Positions 1 to 5,440 of a stretch of DNA of 6,573 bases are shown here, in pieces. Source of the DNA: Anaerolineae bacterium (GTDB taxonomy: Bacteria > Chloroflexota > Anaerolineae > SSC4 > Amarolineaceae); NCBI GenBank assembly GCA_013693795.1, contig CP059258.1, positions 1,873,551-1,880,123 on the forward strand. Reading direction: 5' to 3'. The notes beneath the pieces are model-generated. The model was not told the origin of the DNA. It was given only the letters and a program-made list of their open reading frames with translations, and ran no database searches. The stretch's first letter is position 1; each line of letters opens with the position of its first letter. Made by a program: the position numbers and the translations under genes.

Positions 1-145
1 AGATCATGCCGCGGTCCTCATAGTCGAAGAAACGACCCATCGACGTTGGAAAGACGATCATGCGGGCGCCAGCGTGGCCGAAGACCAGCAGTTCCATCTT
101 ACGGTTCAGGATCGGGCTATACCATTGGTGATATTCTCGGTTCAT
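1..145 (-). CDS. Esterase-like alpha/beta-hydrolase, N-terminal fragment
   Basis: Only the first 48 codons are in the window; the gene runs off the left edge. The translation starts MNREYHQWYSPILNRKMELL and continues with VFGHAGARMIVFPTSMGRFF and an acidic YEDRG segment. This resembles the N-terminus of bacterial putative esterases of the esterase D / PF00756 type, which are cytoplasmic alpha/beta-hydrolase-fold enzymes. The catalytic Ser, Asp and His would lie outside the window, so activity cannot be judged. The start is supported by a GAGGAG Shine-Dalgarno sequence a few bases upstream. It is also supported by a 4-bp ATGA overlap with the stop of the preceding gene, which implies translational coupling. 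Family assignment rests on recognised sequence style, not on a search. Confidence 0.7.
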   Translation of the reverse strand, partial: MNREYHQWYSPILNRKMELLVFGHAGARMIVFPTSMGRFFDYEDRGMI

Positions 146-489
146 GTGCTCCTCGCTGAATCAGGATCGACGAAAGTCAAAGGAAAATCGAGTGTTTTCT
201 GGTCCAGCACCTCCCCGCGGGTCAAACGCAGCGTCAGGTGATAGACGGCGTTCGCCTGGGGGCGGCGCAGGTGCAGCGTGTGCGACAGTTCCTGGTCGTG
301 CAGTTCGATGACGGCCAGGCGGGCAACTTCGTGGCCAGCCGGATCGACCACATGGACGTCCAGGTCAGGGTATTCGGCAAACGCGCTGACCGCCACCCGT
401 AGCCAGAGCCGCTGCAGGTCCGGGTAGGGGTATACGACTGCATCCACAATGTGGACGGCGTTCTCTTCCCAGTTGAGTTGAATTTGCAT
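142..489 (-). CDS. Hypothetical beta-rich protein, 115 aa, coupled to esterase gene
   Basis: I do not recognise this family. The protein begins MQIQLNWEENAVHIVDAVVY and has no signal peptide, cysteine or membrane segment. Alternating hydrophobic stretches (LWLRVAVSAF, DVHVVDP, VARLAVIEL, YHLTLRLT, FPLTFVDP) suggest a small all-beta domain. Its TGA stop overlaps the ATG of the downstream esterase-like gene as ATGA, so the two are probably translated together. The start lies 33 bases downstream of the tRNA-Sec gene with no terminator between, so a shared transcript is likely. No clear Shine-Dalgarno sequence precedes the chosen ATG. The frame stays open upstream through the tRNA, but that extension is not credible as protein. 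Confidence is good that it is a gene and low on function. Confidence 0.7.
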   Translation of the reverse strand: MQIQLNWEENAVHIVDAVVYPYPDLQRLWLRVAVSAFAEYPDLDVHVVDPAGHEVARLAVIELHDQELSHTLHLRRPQANAVYHLTLRLTRGEVLDQKTLDFPLTFVDPDSARST

Positions 490-521
490 ACGTGATGCTG
501 CGCGCCTGTGCTCGATGGTAA

Positions 522-614
522 CGGGAGTAGGTGGGAGTCGAACCCACCGCGGCCGCCTCGACAGCACCCGCCACCGGTTTTGAAGACCGGGCCCCACCGG
601 ACCCATCCACCCCC
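522..614 (-). tRNA. selC: tRNA-Sec (anticodon UCA)
   Basis: Read on the minus strand, this folds as a selenocysteine tRNA, which inserts Sec at UGA codons with SelB and a SECIS element. The 8-bp acceptor stem GGGGGTGG/CTACTCCC (614-607 with 530-523) has two G-U pairs. The 5-bp T stem GTGGG/CCCAC carries the loop TTCGACT. Together these give the 8/5 arrangement typical of bacterial tRNA-Sec. The anticodon loop CTTCAAA places TCA at 583-581. The long variable arm (about 573-549) pairs GCGG with CCGC and GCT with GGC. The D arm holds a GGTG tetraloop between GGGTCC and GGGCCC. The D-stem and anticodon-stem bases overlap, as if about three nucleotides short compared with E. coli selC. No CCA is encoded after the discriminator G. 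The identity is firm; the exact D-arm pairing is not. Confidence 0.93.
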
Positions 615-640
615 ATGGAGTGTTGCTGATTACCCGGCGG

Positions 641-669
641 ATGATACAACCTTTTCGGTGATTCGTCAA
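641..669 (-). promoter_or_regulatory. Sigma70-like promoter for tRNA-Sec
   Basis: On the minus strand, TTGACG (669-664) is separated by exactly 17 bases from TATCAT (646-641). Both boxes are near consensus. Initiation would fall near 634, about 20 bases before the mature tRNA 5' end, which suits a tRNA transcript processed by RNase P. The downstream hypothetical protein and esterase genes probably share this promoter. Confidence 0.75.
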
Positions 670-687
670 GGCATGTGTCAGACGCGC

Positions 688-718
688 GGCTTCCGCAGTC
701 TCCGAGGCTGCGGAAGCC
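688..718. repeat. Perfect 11-bp inverted repeat (hairpin)
   Basis: GGCTTCCGCAG (688-698) and CTGCGGAAGCC (708-718) are perfectly complementary, with a 9-base loop. Neither side has a T-tract, so it is not a textbook intrinsic terminator. It lies between the divergent tRNA-Sec promoter and the promoter of the cohesin/dockerin gene. A transcription barrier or a protein-binding site is possible. Confidence 0.6.
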
Positions 719-801
719 CGCATTCGAGTGTAACGCAGCCCACACGCGGGCGTCAGTAGGGTAGTAAAGAGCCAGTAGTCATGACTCGACCAGCCATCTA
801 T

Positions 802-842
802 GGCTGCGAGATACCCCGTATGGGCTGTAAGATACCCCGTAT
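802..842 (+). repeat. Two 20-bp direct repeats, 21-bp period, upstream of promoter
   Basis: The two copies GGCTGCGAGATACCCCGTAT (802-821) and GGCTGTAAGATACCCCGTAT (823-842) match at 18 of 20 positions. They start 21 bases apart, which is two helical turns. Each ends in ATAC-CCC-GTAT, a small inverted repeat with 4-base arms. The second copy ends 7 bases before a -35 box. Phasing and position fit tandem binding sites for a transcription factor, possibly an activator, controlling the gene at 963. The function is inferred. Confidence 0.6.
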
Positions 843-849
843 ACTCAAC

Positions 850-878
850 TGGACAAATGCCGGGATGTGTGCTAGAAT
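850..878 (+). promoter_or_regulatory. Sigma70-like promoter for the cohesin/dockerin gene
   Basis: TGGACA (850-855) is followed by a 17-base spacer and TAGAAT (873-878). An extended -10 TG occurs just before it, in TGTGCTAGAAT. Initiation is predicted near 885, giving a leader of about 78 bases before the ATG at 963. The 21-bp-phased repeats end immediately upstream of the -35 box. Confidence 0.6.
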
Positions 879-962
879 CGGAAAGCTGAGCATACAGGCC
901 ATGGCCCGCTCGCTTCCCCACAGAGACTCTCAGGTGACATTTCGTACTTAAGGAGGCGAAAC

Positions 963-1724
963 ATGATTCGTGTATCCCTAATTGGGCGGTTGGCTACAGC
1001 GGTGGGGCTGCTGGCACTTTTAGCCATAGCGACAGCTGCTCCCGCCCTTCCAGCCCAGCCCGATGCCGGTACGATTTCTACGGGTACCGCTAGCGTCTGG
1101 AATGGCCACAGCTGTTCGGTTGACGTGCCGGTAAACATTGCCGGTCTGAACACGGGTCTTGGTGGTTACGAGACGAAGGTGGGTTGGGACCCGGCCCGCT
1201 TCAGTTCAGCGAACGCCGACGTAACAATTGCGTTGACACCTTACCTCACCAATGGCGGCACCCGGTTCCAGACTGGCGCCAGTGGCACACCAGCCCTCAA
1301 GGCTGTGACATCCGGCGCCGTCAAGTTCGGTGGCTACTCCTGGGGTACCGGCAACCCGCCCGGTAACTCGGCCAACGGTCAGCTGGCCACCGTCAGCCTC
1401 AAGCCCACCGCCACCTGTGGCGCTGCGGCGCTCACGATGTCCGAAACCCAGCTGGTCGATGTCAACGGTACGCTGATTGGGCTGACTGGTCAGACGGGCA
1501 GCAACGCGAACGTTTACAGTCGTTTCGACGTAAATGGTAGCCAACCACTCATTAATTCCGGTGACGTAAACGCAGTGGTAGCTATGCTCGGGGCCAGCAC
1601 TGTTGGATGCGACGCGAACTACCGCTACAACACCAACCTGGTGCAGACGATCATCAATTCGGGTGATGTCAATGCAGTTGTTGCTAAGCTCGGTCAGACA
1701 ACGATTGCAGCGTGTGTCAACTGA
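963..1724 (+). CDS. Secreted protein with cohesin-like domain and dockerin-like repeats
   Basis: This 253-residue protein is intact. Residues 1-31 form a signal peptide ending near APALPA, so it is exported. Residues about 36-185 look like a cohesin-type beta-sandwich, with PVNIAGLNTGLGGYETKVGW and a later GQLATVSLKPTATC strand. The C-terminus has two dockerin-like repeats: DVNGSQPLINSGDVNAVVAM (from 189) and NTNLVQTIINSGDVNAVVAK (from 223). These resemble the F-hand calcium loops of type I dockerins. Each loop is 13 rather than 12 residues to the closing Asp (D201, D235), and the second starts with Asn instead of Asp. Cysteines at 51, 152, 216 and 251 could form disulfides. There is no membrane anchor, unlike the three following genes. 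The start is fixed by AAGGAGG six bases upstream. Domain naming comes from motif recognition; cohesin is less certain than dockerin. Confidence 0.85.
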   Translation: MIRVSLIGRLATAVGLLALLAIATAAPALPAQPDAGTISTGTASVWNGHSCSVDVPVNIAGLNTGLGGYETKVGWDPARFSSANADVTIALTPYLTNGGTRFQTGASGTPALKAVTSGAVKFGGYSWGTGNPPGNSANGQLATVSLKPTATCGAAALTMSETQLVDVNGTLIGLTGQTGSNANVYSRFDVNGSQPLINSGDVNAVVAMLGASTVGCDANYRYNTNLVQTIINSGDVNAVVAKLGQTTIAACVN

Positions 1725-1771
1725 GAAGAATCTACTCAAGTAGCAGGAATAGCCTGCACAGAGGAGAGCGC

Positions 1772-1852
1772 ATGGCAACGAGAGACCACGTTACAGGTGA
1801 GACTGTCGTTGATCTTGTAGCCAGGATGCGCCTTTCAATCGTTCGTGACTGA
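1772..1852 (+). CDS. Possible small protein, 26 aa
   Basis: A short frame, MATRDHVTGETVVDLVARMR followed by LSIVRD, is preceded by GAGGAG at a suitable distance. It ends at a TGA just before the AAAGGAG of the next gene. It lies between the cohesin/dockerin gene and the first anchored paralogue. The C-terminal half could form a short amphipathic helix. Two small hairpins precede it (CTACT/AGTAG at 1732-1743 and GCAGG/CCTGC at 1743-1757), neither with a T-tract. It could be a leader peptide, a small exported-system component or a chance frame. Codon statistics cannot decide at this length. Confidence 0.35.
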   Translation: MATRDHVTGETVVDLVARMRLSIVRD

Positions 1853-1869
1853 GAAAGGAGAAGACACTC

Positions 1870-2585
1870 ATGAGGTTTCGTCACTCAGCCGCACTAGTTG
1901 CGATTACGGTGCTGTTATTGATGGTTTCAGTGGCAAGCGGCGCTGGCCCCAATTATGGTGTTGGTACGCCGACTTTGCGCATTCGAGCTACCAACAACCC
2001 GTCGGTTAGTGAAATTCGCGCTGACGGCATTACCGATGGCGGTGTTTCAGGAAATGGGGCAATCTCGTACGACATTTACGTGTATGTGCCCGACAACGTG
2101 ACCCAATCAACGATGACACTAACACCGGGGCCAGCTTGGGTTGCTCAGTGCCCTGGTTTCTTTATGGCAGTGGCGTCTCCTGTGAGTGTCCCACCGCCCC
2201 CATCCGGCAAATTGGGCTTTCTCTTGAGCGGTTTCTGTATCAATACGCGTACGGACCAGCGGTGACTGGCGATAACGTGTTACTTGCCAGTATCGCGTTC
2301 AACGATGCCGCATGTGCCAACGGTGGGTTTGTCGTGGATATGGATGGTACGAATGAGTATACGGATTTGTTCGACACAGATCCATCGTTCTTGCCAGCTT
2401 ATATTTTCCCTGATAGCTCACTCACCGACGGTGGCGCCTGTGGCAACCCGACGGCCGTTACGTTCAGCAATGTGACGGCGAACCCGGTGGCACCGATGGG
2501 TAACGCACTTTACCTCGCGGCTGCTGGCGCTGCGGCGCTGCTGGGTGCCGCGAGCTTGGCCTTGCGCGGCGTTCGCAAGCACTGA
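1870..2585 (+). CDS. Membrane-anchored cohesin-like protein, paralogue A (frameshifted)
   Basis: The reading frame starts at 1870 after AAAGGAG and stops early at 2265, but the homologous sequence continues in another frame to 2585. One added base near the GG at 2261-2262 restores a 238-residue protein. Residues 1-25 are a signal peptide. The body has cohesin-like strands (ISYDIYVYVPDN, PGPAWVAQC, LLSGFC, VTGDNVLLASIAF, DGGACGNPT). The last 29 residues are a hydrophobic helix (ALYLAAAGAAALLGAASLAL) followed by a basic RGVRKH tail, so it should be anchored with its body outside. It is a paralogue of the gene at 2709. The shared features are GPAWVA plus Cys, GFC, a GD-V-LL strand and GGACG, with four conserved cysteines that may pair. 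A strong terminator follows. The cohesin-fold assignment is inferred from strand pattern and context. Confidence 0.7.
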
Positions 2586-2606
2586 TCGGTTTCGTCTCCG
2601 TGAGTA

Positions 2607-2646
2607 CAGGGGTAGCCCTTGTTTTGGGGCTGCCCCTGTTGTTTTT
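2607..2646 (+). terminator. Rho-independent terminator after paralogue A
   Basis: CAGGGGTAGCCC (2607-2618) pairs with GGGCTGCCCCTG (2627-2638) over 12 bp, with one G-U pair and an 8-base loop. It is followed by TTGTTTTT. This is a classic intrinsic terminator 22 bases after the stop of paralogue A. It implies that the genes at 963-2585 form one unit and that the next gene has its own promoter or depends on readthrough. Confidence 0.85.
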
Positions 2647-2708
2647 CACGGACAAGGGAAGGCCAGGCTCGTACTGATGCCAACCATCGGATGGTCTGTC
2701 TAATTTGC

Positions 2709-3441
2709 ATGAAACGGTTCCTCATGATCAGCCACAGTGAACTATGCCGAAGACAGCGCCGAAGTGTTCGCATTGTCGTATTGGTGACTGCCTTCATCCT
2801 GACTGGTCGGTTCAGTGCATTCGCTGGGTCTGGTCCTTCCACCTTACACGTCATCCCCATCGATGCGAACACTTCACAAGTTGTGGCGCGGAATATCGGT
2901 ACTGCACCTGGTGCGCAACCGGCCGTAGCTTGGGATGTGTATTTCAACTTCGACCATGCACTGGGCCGTCTGGCGAGCGCCGAAGCCGGGCCAGCGTGGG
3001 TAGCTCTCGATTGTGGGTTCTCTACCAACGTCGTAACTAACCTTGAATACCTGCCCACGACCAATGATGTCATCATCAATGGCTTCTGTACAACTCGGGT
3101 GCCGGAAGGGGTCAGCGGTGACGAGGTCGTACTCCTGACGCTGCATTGGGCCGATTGCAAAAGGGTTTTATCGTAGATTTGCGTACTGGGGTGCAGGAAT
3201 TCAATGGTGCTGCCAGTGATATGTTCGATGCTGCCAGCAGCCCTACGAGTTCAGCGACGACGAATTGTTCGATGGCGGGGCCTGCGGCGATATGACAACT
3301 GGTTTGCAGACCACGTTAGACAATCCGGTCGCGCGGCCGCCGTCACCGCCGCTTACATCAGCGCCATTATTGGTTGCGGTGGTCGGTACGGCGTTGATCG
3401 CCATTGTCGCGGCGATCGTACTGCTGCGACGACGTGCATAG
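2709..3441 (+). CDS. Membrane-anchored cohesin-like protein, paralogue B (two frameshifts)
   Basis: The start at 2709 (MKRFLMISHSELCRRQ) has no visible Shine-Dalgarno sequence; ATG at 2724 is an alternative. The open frame stops at 3176, but the homologous protein continues to TAG at 3439-3441 in two further frames. Adding one base at the AAAA run (3159-3162) and one at CCC (3241-3243) gives 244 residues. It has an N-terminal hydrophobic signal sequence (RIVVLVTAFILTGRFSAFAG), then a cohesin-like body (AVAWDVYFNFDHALG, GPAWVALDCG, INGFC, SGDEVVLLTLHW, FDGGACGD). A Pro-rich linker and a C-terminal helix (APLLVAVVGTALIAIVAAIV) ending LLRRRA follow. It aligns with the product of 1870-2585 through the whole repaired length, including the four cysteines. 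The function is unproven; the anchored topology is a confident reading. Confidence 0.65.
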
Positions 3442-3474
3442 TAGTGATACGGCGTTGAAGGGAAAGGATTTTCG

Positions 3475-4076
3475 ATGATTGCACGACGTTTGTGGTTTGT
3501 GTGGGCAATGTCACTACTGCTAGTGGGTATACTGGCCAACTTGACCCATGCCGCTGGCGCCACGGTGACCCTGAACCCGCCGGCCGAAGCGGTGGCCGCG
3601 GGCGGCGAATTCACCACCCAGGTGACGATCCAGGGCGGCGATGCCGTGCTCGGCTTTCAGTTCGACGTGGTGTTCGATGCGGCGATGCTGGGCTGACCAG
3701 TTTCGGCTGGACCCTGGCTGGGCAGTACGGGGCGCAGCCCGGCCCCTGGGACCGGTACCCAGCCGCAGCGGTACCGGGGCGACGGTCGGCGGTTACACGC
3801 TGGCCGGCCGAAATGCCTGGCGCCAGCGGCGATGGTCTTCTGGCCACCCTGCACTGGAAGGCTAAGGGTGCCAGCGATGCCGAACTCAAACTCGAGAACT
3901 TGCAGCTGGCCGGCGCTAATGGCACAGCCCTCGAGGGCAGGTCAGCGCCGCACCGGTTAAGGTAACCATTGGTGGGGTGGTACTACAAACTTCGTCGTAC
4001 CCTTGTTGATTACTGGCGCAGTGGTGGTCGTGGGGGATATTTCCTGCTGAGACGACGCCAGCGCCCCACCAGGTAA
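3475..4076 (+). pseudogene. Membrane-anchored cohesin-domain protein (six frame breaks)
   Basis: The gene starts at 3475 after AAAGGA. It encodes a signal peptide (about residues 1-26, ending NLTHA) and then a recognisable cohesin domain: VTLNPPAEAVAAGGEFTTQV, then GFQFDVVFDAAML. The open frame stops at 3696, but cohesin sequence continues in alternating frames: TSFGWTLAG, GTGATVGGYTLAG, SGDGLLATLHWKA, ELKLENLQLAGANG, APVKVTIGG. It ends with an anchor, FVVPLLITGAVVVV plus GYFLLRRRQRPTR, and a TAA at 4074. Breaks lie near GGG 3690, CCCC 3743, AAA 3811, GGG 3935, TT 3991 and GGGGG 4032. Five are repaired by one extra base in the run and the AAA one by one fewer, giving about 201 residues. It is typed as a pseudogene because of the number of breaks. 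The preserved protein sequence suggests that most or all are sequence errors. It is probably the most cohesin-like protein of the cluster. Confidence 0.75.
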
Positions 4077-4124
4077 CGCCGGGCACACCTGAGAACTGGT
4101 CTGACCGCACGATAGCAACCCATG

Positions 4125-4166
4125 AAAACAGGGCTGCAGTGTACCAAAGTACGCTACAGCCCTGTT
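4125..4166 (-). terminator. Strong terminator hairpin at the convergent junction
   Basis: The bases at 4127-4144 pair with 4149-4166 around a 4-base loop, as an almost perfect 18-bp stem with mismatches at 4137/4156 and 4140/4153. On the minus strand the stem is followed by TTTT and then CATGG. It therefore terminates the minus-strand gene that ends at 4208. The converging plus-strand cohesin gene ends at 4076. Its hairpin could also slow transcription from that side, although the plus side lacks a T-tract. Confidence 0.75.
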
Positions 4167-4207
4167 GAAACCGGCGTCAGCACCCGGCAGGGCAATGCGT
4201 GCGTAGG

Positions 4208-4489
4208 TTACCAGTTCGACACATCGTCATCGTCGACGTCGTCGCCCCAGTCCTCGTCCTCATCCTCGTCCTCGTCGAGTTCGTCCTCATCCAGCCAATC
4301 GTCGTCCTCGTCCAGATCCAGGTCGATGTCCTCATCGTCCCAATCTTCTTCCACCGCTTCGGCTTCGATCTGGCCCACTTCCTCGTACGTCAGGCAGTAC
4401 CCTTCTTCGCTCAACCGTATCGTCTCGGCGCCACACATGCCTTCATCCCAATTGCCACAATCGGACAGGGGGCAAATGATCTTGGTCAT
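4208..4489 (-). CDS. DUF1540-like small zinc-binding protein with acidic tail
   Basis: This protein has 93 residues. The head, MTKIICPLSDCGNWDEGMCG, then AETIRLSEEGYC, has cysteines at 6, 11, 19 and 32. The pattern and the C-A-E-x-I segment resemble DUF1540, a small cysteine-rich putative metal-binding domain. From about residue 47 to the end the chain is almost entirely Asp and Glu, with a few Leu and Trp residues and no Lys or Arg. There is no signal peptide, so it is cytoplasmic. AAGGAG nine bases upstream supports the start. The coding DNA of the tail is a GAY/GAR-like low-complexity stretch. The gene follows two other small zinc-ribbon genes on the same strand, separated from the nearer one by 135 bases, and ends at the hairpin terminator. 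The exact role is unknown. Confidence 0.8.
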   Translation of the reverse strand: MTKIICPLSDCGNWDEGMCGAETIRLSEEGYCLTYEEVGQIEAEAVEEDWDDEDIDLDLDEDDDWLDEDELDEDEDEDEDWGDDVDDDDVSNW

Positions 4490-4624
4490 TTCTGCAGTCT
4501 CCTTCTGGTTCGTATGATTCCTGAAGAAAGTGTCGAAAACGTGGTGACAGCCGTCCCGCGCCTGGTGAGACCTGCGAGCCGTGCGCGGCCAGGCTGTTGA
4601 ATGTAACCTTCACGAACAGGCCAT

Positions 4625-4837
4625 TCAGTCATCGCCCGCGTTGGGCTGTGTCACTAACGCTTCGTTGTCCTCGAAGTCGTCATCATCGTAATCGATGTCC
4701 TCGAAGTCGTCGAAGTCGTCCTCTTCGAATTCAAAATACTCGAAAGCTTCAGCGGGCGATTCACACTCAGGGCAAGACTCGGGTCTTTTCTGCCCTGGCG
4801 CCACATAGCCGCATTCCATACATTCCCACTCACCCAT
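4625..4837 (-). CDS. Rubredoxin-like zinc-ribbon protein with acidic tail
   Basis: This 70-residue protein begins MGEWECMECGYVAPGQKRPE and continues SCPECESP. The CX2C-GY and CPxC pairs (Cys 6, 9, 22, 25) are the rubredoxin / zinc-ribbon metal site. The protein is longer than the metal site needs: residues 33-55 are a run of Asp, Glu, Phe and Tyr. The ATG at 4837 is chosen because AAAGGAG lies ten bases upstream. The frame stays open upstream into the previous gene, so a 206-residue fusion is formally possible. The intervening sequence does not look like protein, however, and a ribosome site sits inside it. The product could be a one-electron carrier or a structural zinc ribbon; the missing aromatic context of true rubredoxins favours the latter. 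Confidence 0.75.
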   Translation of the reverse strand: MGEWECMECGYVAPGQKRPESCPECESPAEAFEYFEFEEDDFDDFEDIDYDDDDFEDNEALVTQPNAGDD

Positions 4838-4973
4838 GGATGGGGCTCTCCTTTGTCCAAGAATCAAGGGCACAATCGACCAGCACAGCACAGGATTGCG
4901 TGACAAGTCGGCCATCCGTCCCTGGCAGTTCGCCGATGTATACCCACCGGCCTCTGCGCACAACTGCCCGTGG

Positions 4974-5245
4974 TCAGTCGCGCTCTTCGTAGGATCGTTT
5001 CGGTTTACGAACGTTCGATCCGGTTCGGCTGTCGCGCGGTACGCGAGATAGTCCATTGGAGCGTCACCCCATTTGTCGTCTCGGCCGCGACTGCGCCGCA
5101 CACCCTGGCGACCCTTGTTGCGCTCACGCTCACGCTCGATCTGTTCATCATGCGAGCACAGCCGACAGAGGTAAACATCAGGTTGTTTACTTTCGATCTG
5201 CCGCCCACACCGTTCGCACATGCGACGTCGCGGTCGCTCGGTCAT
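4974..5245 (-). CDS. Small CX2C zinc-ribbon protein with charged tail (probable frameshift)
   Basis: The start at 5245 follows GGAGG nine bases upstream. The N-terminus, MTERPRRRMCERCGRQIESK, continues QPDVYLCRLC, giving a CX2C-X13-CX2C zinc ribbon (Cys 10, 13, 27, 30). An extremely charged helix (EQIERERERNKGRQGVRRSR) and WGDAPMDYLAYRATAEPDRT follow. In the raw frame it runs on without a stop into the next gene. Adding one base at AAA (5006-5004 on this strand) gives instead the ending FVKPKRSYEERD and a TGA at 4976-4974, a 90-residue protein. I prefer this repaired form because the unrepaired continuation looks non-coding. No family was recognised. It may bind nucleic acid, given its many Arg residues, but that is inference. 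Confidence 0.6.
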
Positions 5246-5276
5246 ACCTCAGCTCCTCCACAAACGCACGTCATCT

Positions 5277-5292
5277 TCGAGTAGAGACTCGA
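5277..5292. repeat. Hairpin in the leader of the zinc-ribbon gene
   Basis: TCGAGT (5277-5282) and ACTCGA (5287-5292) are perfectly complementary around a 4-base loop. The hairpin falls in the predicted 5' leader between the promoter at 5319-5347 and the start codon at 5245. It may influence mRNA stability; it is too short for more. Confidence 0.4.
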
Positions 5293-5318
5293 CCCGATCC
5301 AGCGCAAAACTGCCCCGC

Positions 5319-5347
5319 ATTTTACTCTATTTGGCGCGTCATGTCAG
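5319..5347 (-). promoter_or_regulatory. Candidate promoter for the zinc-ribbon gene cluster
   Basis: On the minus strand, CTGACA (5347-5342), a 17-base spacer and TAAAAT (5324-5319) form a plausible sigma70-like promoter. Initiation near 5312 would leave a leader of about 67 bases before the ATG at 5245. It lies downstream of a second candidate at 5441-5468. Confidence 0.45.
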
Positions 5348-5388
5348 GCAGACAATTCGTGAGATTTTGGTGAGTAGGTGGCGTGACT

Positions 5389-5416
5389 CAACCATCCATC
5401 GGTACCGCGATGGTTG
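5389..5416. repeat. Inverted repeat with palindromic core in the intergenic leader
   Basis: CAACCATC (5389-5396) and GATGGTTG (5409-5416) are perfectly complementary. The loop contains the self-complementary CGGTACCG (5400-5407). The element lies just downstream of the promoter at 5441-5468, inside its predicted transcript, so it could be an operator or an RNA hairpin. No T-tract follows on either strand. Confidence 0.5.
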
Positions 5417-5440
5417 GGATCCTCCAAATATGGCATGGTC

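Noticed and set aside
490..921. N-terminal extension of the minus-strand frame at 142-489 to a 259-residue protein
   Set aside because: It would read through the tRNA-Sec gene and its promoter, and the translation has no protein-like character.
2263..2265. TGA at the end of the first frame of paralogue A as a recoded codon
   Set aside because: The homologous continuation (VTGDNVLLASIAF) is in a different frame, which recoding of a stop would not give.
2510..3160. Minus-strand 216-residue frame
   Set aside because: It is antisense to the two anchored paralogues, crosses the terminator, and has no recognisable domain.
3694..3696. In-frame TGA in the cohesin gene as a selenocysteine codon, given the nearby tRNA-Sec
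   Set aside because: The sequence after TGA in that frame has no cohesin similarity. Cohesin sequence resumes in another frame, so a base loss explains it.
4250..4345. Trinucleotide low-complexity tract as a repeat element or CRISPR
   Set aside because: It is codon repetition for Asp and Glu in the acidic tail; no spacer structure exists.
4122..4517. Serine-rich plus-strand frame
   Set aside because: It is the complement of the Asp/Glu repeat coding for the DUF1540-like tail and has no ribosome site.
4199..4600. Plus-strand valine/leucine-rich frame, 133 residues
   Set aside because: It is another shadow of the acidic-tail gene on the opposite strand, which has a clear ribosome site and cysteine motif.
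5345..5434. Short minus-strand peptide of about 30 codons starting near the TTGACA promoter
   Set aside because: Its ATG lies at or before the expected transcription start, it has no ribosome site, and it overlaps the inverted repeat.
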